Source: Verrucomicrobiota bacterium
GTDB taxonomy: Bacteria > Verrucomicrobiota > Verrucomicrobiia > Limisphaerales > UBA9464
DNA length: 11,232 nt
Assembly: GCA_947464705.1 (NCBI GenBank)
Contig: CANHYD010000040.1
Span: 1-11,232 of the forward strand
Direction of reading: 5' to 3'
Below are positions 6,999 through 11,232 of this stretch, piece after piece (positions within the stretch are counted from its first letter, which is position 1; the number at the start of each line of letters is the position of its first letter). Made by a program: the position numbers and the translations under genes. The notes under the pieces were generated by a model that saw only the letters and a program-made list of their open reading frames with translations, was not told the DNA's origin and did no database searches.

Positions 6999-7802
6999 GT
7001 GATTGGTCTGATTGCTGGAAGCAAGTCCCTGCCGTTCCTGTTCGCCCGAGAGGCTCGTCGTCGCGGTGAGACCGTCGTGGCCGTCGGTTTTGAGGGGGAA
7101 ACCGATCCCGCGCTGGAGAGCGAGGTCTCCTCGCTCGACTGGGTCAAAGTGGGCCAACTGTCTCGAATGATCCGCGCCTTCACCTCTCGGGGGGTCACCC
7201 GGTGCGTTATGCTGGGACAAATAGCCCCCAGAAACTTGTTCGATGTTCGTCCGGATCTCCGTGCCATGAGCCTTTTGTTGCGGCTCAAGGAGAAGAATGC
7301 CCACACCCTGTTTGGAGCGATTGGCGAAGAACTCGCCAAGGATGGGGTGGAATTGGTTCCCGCAGTACCCTGGTTATCATCCTGGATGCCCGGCTCGGGC
7401 TATGTCTCCGGAGCCAGCCTGCCATCCAAGGCGTTGGAGGACATCCGGTTTGGTTTCGGGCTCGCGAAGGAAATCGCCCGCCTGGAGATTGGTCAGACGG
7501 TGGTCGTCAAGGAAGGGACTACCCTCGCTGTGGAAGGCTTTGAAGGAACGGATGCTTGTTTGGAACGGGGAGGCAAGCTTGCCGGAAAATCCGGAGGCGC
7601 GGTGGCGGTCAAGCTAGCCCGAGCAGGGCATGATTTGCGATTCGACATCCCCTGTGTCGGGCCTCGAACTATTGAGATCTGTTCGCAAAACGGAATCCGG
7701 GTTTTGGCTTTTGAGGCGGGAATGACGTTGCTGATCGATCGTGAGGAGCTTGAGGAAAAAGCCCGGATCGCTTCGGTATCGCTGGTGTCGGCAACATTCT
7801 AG
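6999..7802 (+). CDS. lpxI: UDP-2,3-diacylglucosamine pyrophosphatase LpxI
   Basis: Hydrolyses UDP-2,3-diacylglucosamine to lipid X and UMP in lipid A biosynthesis, at the cytoplasmic face of the inner membrane. It replaces LpxH in many bacteria outside the beta/gamma proteobacteria. It has 267 residues, the usual size. The N-terminal domain opens with MIGLIAGSKSLPFLFA (1-16) and contains the MLGQIAPRNLF stretch (71-81). The C-terminal domain has QTVVVKEGTTLAVEGFEGTDA (166-186), the conserved DLRFDIPCVGPRTIE (212-226) and LAFEAGMTLLID (236-247). The GTG start lacks a strong Shine-Dalgarno, but the N-terminal motif begins immediately after it and no better start exists. No other lpx gene is in the window. 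It converges on the hexapeptide-repeat gene with 72 nt between the stops. The presence of lpxI argues for a lipid A-making, Gram-negative host. Confidence 0.93.
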   Translation: MIGLIAGSKSLPFLFAREARRRGETVVAVGFEGETDPALESEVSSLDWVKVGQLSRMIRAFTSRGVTRCVMLGQIAPRNLFDVRPDLRAMSLLLRLKEKNAHTLFGAIGEELAKDGVELVPAVPWLSSWMPGSGYVSGASLPSKALEDIRFGFGLAKEIARLEIGQTVVVKEGTTLAVEGFEGTDACLERGGKLAGKSGGAVAVKLARAGHDLRFDIPCVGPRTIEICSQNGIRVLAFEAGMTLLIDREELEEKARIASVSLVSATF

Positions 7803-7841
7803 TCGCCGTCAACCGGTAGTCCGCGGACTTGGTGGCGGATC

Positions 7842-7868
7842 AACCCCGTCTCAGGTTCGGTTGGGGTT
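7842..7868. terminator. Possible bidirectional terminator between lpxI and the hexapeptide-repeat gene
   Basis: AACCCC (7842-7847) and GGGGTT (7863-7868) form a 6-bp stem with a 15-nt loop between the two convergent stops. A 12-nt perfect palindrome, AGTCCGCGGACT (7818-7829), lies just before it. There is no T-run on either side, so the role is guessed from position. Confidence 0.25.
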
Positions 7869-7874
7869 ACGGAT

Positions 7875-8537
7875 TCAGCGTCTGAGCGCTGAAGAGATGA
7901 CGCCTTGCTTGCGGACCAGGTCGAAGTTGGACTCGATGGTTTTCTGGACGAAGCGACCCAGATCTTCATCCAGGAGTTCGATGGTTGCCTCCTGACCCTC
8001 GATGTTGATCTCGAAACCTCCCGGGCGTGATGAGCGGTAGACGCTCATGGTCTCATTGCCCTGTGTGAAGGAAAACCAGTGTTGGCTACTTTCAATCAGC
8101 GCGAACCCTCGGATCTGGACATCGCCGTAAACCCGTGCATCTCCTGAAACCCGTGCATTCCCGTAAATCCGCGCATTCCCAGCGACGGATGCATCGCCGA
8201 GAATTTGGGCTGAGCCAAAGATCTGCGCACTTCCGCTGACTTGAGCGGTTCCGTGGATTTGGGCCTGCCCGTGAATGAAGCCGCTGCCGAAAATTCGCGC
8301 ATCTCCGTAAACCCGGGACTGACCGGCAACCTGTGCTTCGCCATAGATTCGTGAGGTGCCGTAAACCCGGCCGTCGGCGTAGATCAGAGCATTTCCTGAG
8401 ACATGTGCATCTTCGTAGATCTGAGCATCCCCGTAGATCCGGGCATTGCCGAAAATGCGGCAATTGCCAAAGACCAGGGCGTCGCCAGTCACCTTGGCGT
8501 TATCGGAAAGATGGGCACCTTCGAAGATATTCGGCAT
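7875..8537 (-). CDS. Left-handed beta-helix (hexapeptide repeat) protein with small C-terminal domain
   Basis: A 220-residue protein of unknown function. Residues 8-145 are 23 consecutive hexapeptides of the form A-x-[IV]-x-G-[DN], such as ARIYGD, AQVSGS and ARVYGD, with no interrupting loop. Three residues per face and three faces per turn predict a left-handed beta-helix of seven to eight turns. Acyltransferases of the LpxA/YdcK type share this fold, but their characteristic loop insertions and a clear catalytic site are not visible; the only His pair is FIHGQAQIHG (87-96). The last 75 residues (HWFSFTQGNETMSVYR onward, then an acidic helix) resemble tails seen on hexapeptide-repeat proteins annotated as putative transferases. 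There is no signal peptide or membrane segment. GGAGG lies 4 nt before the ATG. Structural scaffold, sugar/acyl transferase and phage-derived protein are all possible. Confidence 0.82.
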   Translation of the reverse strand: MPNIFEGAHLSDNAKVTGDALVFGNCRIFGNARIYGDAQIYEDAHVSGNALIYADGRVYGTSRIYGEAQVAGQSRVYGDARIFGSGFIHGQAQIHGTAQVSGSAQIFGSAQILGDASVAGNARIYGNARVSGDARVYGDVQIRGFALIESSQHWFSFTQGNETMSVYRSSRPGGFEINIEGQEATIELLDEDLGRFVQKTIESNFDLVRKQGVISSALRR

Positions 8538-8541
8538 TCGG

Positions 8542-8546
8542 CCTCC
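8542..8546 (-). promoter_or_regulatory. Ribosome binding site of the hexapeptide-repeat gene
   Basis: GGAGG on the - strand, 4 nt before the ATG at 8537. The spacing is tight but usable, and it supports this start. Confidence 0.65.
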
Positions 8547-8633
8547 GGACTTCTTCCGTTGAGCAGAGCGATCTGCAATGGAAGCTTCATTGGTTGATCG
8601 GAACGTGCCACCTAAACCTTGAGGTCCATTCGA

Positions 8634-8650
8634 GGGACAGGCTATGTCCC
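8634..8650. repeat. Palindromic GGGACAGGCT-family repeat copy
   Basis: GGGACAGGCTATGTCCC: GGGACA and TGTCCC form a perfect 6-bp stem around a 5-nt GGCTA loop. The left half matches ten of the eleven positions of the dispersed repeat. It lies about 97 nt upstream of the hexapeptide-repeat gene start, which is read on the opposite strand. Confidence 0.7.
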
Positions 8651-8843
8651 ACCGGTTATGGGCATACGGAAGACGGCAGGCGGTGACATGATTTAGTCAC
8701 ACTGCGTGTTTCCCGGGTTGAGGGTGAGCGCGCCATCCAGGCAGCCCCAAGCTCCCTCCGGATTCCTATCGACACCGAGGTCTTGGTGGAATCCGCTGAT
8801 CCTGAAACCGAGCTCCGTGCAGGATTCTTCGAGAGAGTTCCGT

Positions 8844-10136
8844 TCAGGGGCGCAGCCCCTTGGCTCCGATGTCGCTTCGGAACTGCATTCCATCGAAGCA
8901 GATGCGATCGCACGCAGCGTAGGCCGCCTGACTGGCTTCATGCAGCGTTTCAGCCCAGGCGGTTACCCCCAGTACGCGTCCACCTGCGGTGACCACTTCG
9001 CCATCCTTGAGTGCCGTGCCCGCGTGGAACACCTCAAGGCGAGGATGTCCCGACAGGTCTTTGAGCCCATGGATTGGATGGCCCTTGGGGCTGGGTCCCG
9101 GATAGCCTGCGCTGGCGATCACCACGCAAAGGCTGCTGAGAGGCGACCATCGGATGGGGATGCTTTCCAAGGTCCCATCAATACTGGCGCAGAGCAATTC
9201 CACGAGGTCATTTTCCAGTCGAGGTAAGTAGGCCTGAGTTTCTGGATCTCCAAACCGGGCATTGAACTCCAGAACTTTGGGGCCTGAGGCCGTCAGCATG
9301 ACTCCGGGGTACAAGAGACCTCTGAAGTCGATACCCTCCTCAGCACACCCCTCGAGCCAAGGACCCAAGATCGACTGCCCGACCCGCTCCAAGTCGATCT
9401 CATTAAGGAACGGAGCGGGGGAGTAGGCGCCCATGCCTCCGGTGTTGAGTCCCTGATCGCCATCTGAGATCCGCTTATGATCTTGGGCTGTGGGAAACAG
9501 GCGGGCGGTTTTTCCGTCGCACAGCGCATGGAGTGATATTTCGATGCCCTCAAGGAGTTCCTGGATGACCACCCTCGAACCAGCTTCCCCAAAGCTGCCT
9601 CGGAGCATCATGTCATCCACCGCCTTTTCGGCTTCCGAGACGTTGTGTGTCAGCAGAACACCTTTACCAAGAGCCAACCCATCGGCTTTGACCGCACATC
9701 GCCCATCGAGTTCTGCGGCAAATCGTCGGGCCGCCGATGCGTTGGTGAAAACGCCGGACCGAGCGGTCGGAATCCGGTGACGCAGCATAAAGTCTTGGGA
9801 AAACGCCTTCGAAGACTCGAATTGTGCGGCGCGGCGGTTGGGCCCCCAAATTCGCAGCCCTACCGCCTGAAAGTGGTCGACGATACCCAGAGCGAGCGGA
9901 CTGTCCGGTCCGACGACGGTAAGATCGATCTGATGTCGGATCGCATAGTCGCGAAGGGCGTCCAAGGCATCGGCGGCAACCGAAATGTTGGTCGCCGGAT
10001 TTCCTGACCTGAGAAAGACACCCGAGGTGCCTGCATTTCCTGGTGCGCAAATCAACTCAGTGACATGCGGTGATTTTGCGAGTTTCCAGACCAGAGCGTG
10101 CTCACGCCCCCCTGAACCAACGACAAGAACCTTCAT
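8844..10136 (-). CDS. purD: Phosphoribosylamine-glycine ligase (GAR synthetase) PurD
   Basis: Catalyses the second step of de novo purine synthesis: 5-phosphoribosylamine + glycine + ATP give glycinamide ribonucleotide (GAR). Cytoplasmic. Its 430 residues are the normal full length. The N-terminal domain starts MKVLVVGSGGREHALVWKL and has APGNAG (31-36) and VVGPDSPLALG (74-84). The ATP-grasp part contains SKAFSQDFMLRHRIPTA (109-125), VKADGLALGKGV (149-160), QDHKRISDGDQ (218-228), NTGGMGAYSPAP (231-242) and the family signature ARFGDPETQ (293-301). The C-terminal domain ends normally. Two small departures are visible: Leu230 replaces the usual Pro in GPNTGGMG, and Asp78 replaces the usual Glu in GPExPL. 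The start is set by the N-terminal motif; the Shine-Dalgarno (GGACGG right before ATG) is poor. No other pur gene is adjacent. Confidence 0.97.
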   Translation of the reverse strand: MKVLVVGSGGREHALVWKLAKSPHVTELICAPGNAGTSGVFLRSGNPATNISVAADALDALRDYAIRHQIDLTVVGPDSPLALGIVDHFQAVGLRIWGPNRRAAQFESSKAFSQDFMLRHRIPTARSGVFTNASAARRFAAELDGRCAVKADGLALGKGVLLTHNVSEAEKAVDDMMLRGSFGEAGSRVVIQELLEGIEISLHALCDGKTARLFPTAQDHKRISDGDQGLNTGGMGAYSPAPFLNEIDLERVGQSILGPWLEGCAEEGIDFRGLLYPGVMLTASGPKVLEFNARFGDPETQAYLPRLENDLVELLCASIDGTLESIPIRWSPLSSLCVVIASAGYPGPSPKGHPIHGLKDLSGHPRLEVFHAGTALKDGEVVTAGGRVLGVTAWAETLHEASQAAYAACDRICFDGMQFRSDIGAKGLRP

Positions 10137-10198
10137 CCGTCCGCACAGTCAACCAGTCCCCAGTTCACCTAGGAAGCCGATTTCCAGATTCTGCCCCA

Positions 10199-10261
10199 GG
10201 GACAAGAGGGACAAGGGACAGGCTCAAAATGGAAGAGGGACAAGGGACAGGCTCAAAATGG
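10199..10261 (+). repeat. Tandem 29-bp duplication built from GGGACA units
   Basis: Two identical 29-bp copies lie at 10204-10232 and 10233-10261. Each contains GGGACAA followed directly by GGGACAGGCTC (10215-10225 and 10244-10254) and ends in AAAATGG. An additional GGGACAA at 10199-10205 precedes them. Read on the - strand, as the RAYT gene is, the block reads as GAGCCTGTCCC and TTGTCCC units downstream of that gene. Confidence 0.9.
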
Positions 10262-10328
10262 ATGTCAGCGGGTGTTAGCGTTGAAGCTGCGGATACAGGC
10301 AGACTCATTGGAATCCAATTATGACAGA

Positions 10329-10339
10329 GGGACAGGCTG
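10329..10339 (+). repeat. Single GGGACAGGCTG repeat copy
   Basis: One mismatch at the last base against the dispersed repeat GGGACAGGCTC, same orientation as all other copies. It lies 68 nt to the right of the tandem duplication. Confidence 0.65.
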
Positions 10340-10577
10340 TTCTGGCCGTTGGCAGGCGCGGAGGTAGATGGGGTCGGGAGGTGTGCCGAGTTTGGGGATG
10401 GTGGGCTTCTGAAATCAGGGGAACCGGGTCGACGATTGCAAGATGGTGGCTTGGAATCGATAAGAGGGGTTTTGCTGGCCAAGAAGGCTCAGAGAGAACG
10501 GTCTTAGCTTGAGGTGGACCACTGCCCACAGACTGACGGTTTAACCATGATGAGCCAACCCAAGTCAGCGATCGTCT

Positions 10578-11231
10578 TTAGCCCCTTGCAACCAGAACCC
10601 GCGCTGGGCGGAGACTGAAGAGGGAGGAGGCTTCCAGGTTGGACACAGGGTGAGGGGAGGCTTGGCGTTTTCGTTGGAGCCAATGCTGGTGATGGAGAGC
10701 GATGGATTCGACGAAGCTGCGGGAGCCGATGACGGCACCTTCGGTAAAATAGCTGATTCGATGGAGCAATTGGCTGACCAGTCCAGGATTCCCGAGTGGT
10801 TTCTGCGGTCGGCGAGCCGAGGCTTCGGGCTTGCTCGAGGTGTTGTTGCAGGGAGGAGTCGATGAGAAAACGCCCCGCCGTTCGGCGTAATCAAAGAGTC
10901 CGGCGCGATAGTGTTTGAGGGCTTGTGCGGGATTGAGGCTCAAGCCGTCTCGAACGGCCGCCAGCGCCTGATAGCCACTTAAAGCCTCGGGGCGTCCGGC
11001 CATGGCTTGGCCATAGCCGCTCCAACGGTAACGGGCCGGATCGACAACCAATCCGGCACGGACGGGGTTGAGGTCGATGTAGGCGGCGATGGTGGAAAGG
11101 GCAGAGCCCTCGGCGCCGATCAGGACGCTTTTGAAGCGTTCCTCCCAGAGAGTGCCGCGCCGGCCTTGGCGGAGGTTGTGCCACTGGCTGAAGCGTTGTT
11201 TGAGTTCTTTGAGGTACTGGCTGAGATCGCC
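10578..11231 (-). CDS. REP-associated tyrosine transposase (RAYT, Y1_Tnp family), C-terminal part
   Basis: Single-strand-specific HUH/Y1-type enzyme of the IS200/IS605 TnpA superfamily, domesticated to act on REP-like palindromes. The frame is open to the right edge: 217 residues are visible, and the N-terminal part with the HUH motif lies outside. Visible motifs are YLKELKQRFSQWHN (6-19), GTLWEERFKSVLI (26-38) and AYIDLNPVRAGLVVDPARYRWSGYG (from residue 50). Tyr51 of YIxxNPVRAG is the presumed nucleophile, by analogy with TnpA. After the Y1 domain, about 140 residues form a C-terminal extension with YFTEGAVIGSRSFVE, a segment seen in many RAYTs and probably DNA-binding. It ends in a regular TAA, so this end appears intact. 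An internal TTG at 11049-11051 is not the start. Its immediate downstream spacer holds the densest cluster of GGGACAGGCTC repeats, its likely substrates. Confidence 0.88.
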   Translation of the reverse strand, partial: GDLSQYLKELKQRFSQWHNLRQGRRGTLWEERFKSVLIGAEGSALSTIAAYIDLNPVRAGLVVDPARYRWSGYGQAMAGRPEALSGYQALAAVRDGLSLNPAQALKHYRAGLFDYAERRGVFSSTPPCNNTSSKPEASARRPQKPLGNPGLVSQLLHRISYFTEGAVIGSRSFVESIALHHQHWLQRKRQASPHPVSNLEASSLFSLRPARVLVARG

Positions 11232-11232
11232 C

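Larger units (their letters stand above)
8538..8843. other. 306-nt spacer between purD and the hexapeptide-repeat gene
   Basis: No credible gene is seen on either strand. It holds the ribosome binding site at its left end, the palindromic repeat copy at 8634-8650, and a small inverted repeat GTGAC/GTCAC at 8683-8700 with an 8-nt loop. Both flanking genes are on the - strand; the gap makes co-transcription possible but not obvious, and I could not fix a promoter. Confidence 0.55.
10137..10577. other. 441-nt spacer between purD and the RAYT gene
   Basis: No credible gene is seen; a 63-codon frame on the + strand at 10321-10512 has no ribosome binding site and recognisable similarity to nothing. 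The left half is the densest repeat area of the window: GGGACAA/GGGACAG units, a 29-bp tandem duplication and a further copy at 10329. A 13-nt palindrome, ATTGGAATCCAAT, sits at 10307-10319. The right half (about 10340-10577) shows nothing I can name. The purD promoter should lie near the left edge but was not recognised. Confidence 0.55.

Noticed and set aside
8103..8516. Regular 18-nt periodic pattern that could look like a repeat array or CRISPR
   Set aside because: The period is six codons and the pattern is the hexapeptide-repeat coding sequence; there are no constant repeats with variable spacers.
8683..8700. GTGAC...GTCAC inverted repeat as an operator
   Set aside because: Only 5 bp per arm with no recognisable regulator motif and no mapped promoter beside it.
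8846..8860. AGGGGC-GCA-GCCCCT hairpin as purD terminator
   Set aside because: It spans the purD stop codon and last codons and no T-run follows on the - strand, so it is more likely a chance GC-rich palindrome.
10307..10319. ATTGGAATCCAAT palindrome in the purD-RAYT spacer
   Set aside because: Single short palindrome with no second copy seen and no link to a gene start; too little to call a site.
10321..10512. 63-codon + strand open frame between purD and the RAYT gene
   Set aside because: No ribosome binding site, Trp/Gly/Arg-rich composition typical of noncoding GC-rich DNA, and it begins inside a repeat copy.

Overview
The window looks like chromosomal DNA of a GC-rich Gram-negative bacterium, most likely of the Verrucomicrobiota/Planctomycetota group. 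This placement is inference. It rests on an envelope gene set (type II secretion secretin, LpxI-type lipid A enzyme), a Tat-dependent sugar phosphate isomerase/epimerase-like protein, a Pro/Ala- and Gly-rich secretin, and a REP-associated transposase with scattered short repeats. No rRNA or other phylogenetic marker is present to confirm it.

Left part (1-5326, + strand): the end of a type II secretion / type IV pilus-like operon. It holds the C-terminal part of the GspE ATPase, a GspL-like inner membrane protein, a GspM-like inner membrane protein and the outer membrane secretin GspD. E-L and L-M overlap by ATGA, and M-D are 6 nt apart, so the four genes are probably translated from one message. 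GspE drives pseudopilus assembly, L and M anchor it at the inner membrane, and GspD forms the outer membrane channel. An imperfect hairpin lies just after the gspD stop.

Middle part (5327-8537): a 495-nt gene-free spacer ends in several copies of a short repeat, GGGACAGGCTC. It is followed by a Tat-exported xylose isomerase-like TIM barrel protein (+), a second repeat-bearing spacer, and lpxI (+). Convergent to lpxI is a protein made of 23 uninterrupted hexapeptide repeats with a small C-terminal domain (-).

Right part (8538-11232): purD (-), a repeat-rich spacer with a perfect 29-bp tandem duplication, and the C-terminal part of a REP-associated tyrosine transposase (RAYT, Y1_Tnp family) on the - strand that runs off the right edge.

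The most interesting feature is the repeat family. Nine copies of GGGACAGGCTC or one-mismatch variants lie in the spacers to the right of the secretion operon, all in the same strand orientation whatever the direction of the neighbouring gene. Several can form hairpins, and a RAYT gene lies beside the densest cluster. This fits a REP/RAYT-type non-autonomous element family. The general class is known, but the motif and its placement right in front of start codons deserve a check. I see no CRISPR array, tRNA, rRNA, prophage or obviously new defence system.
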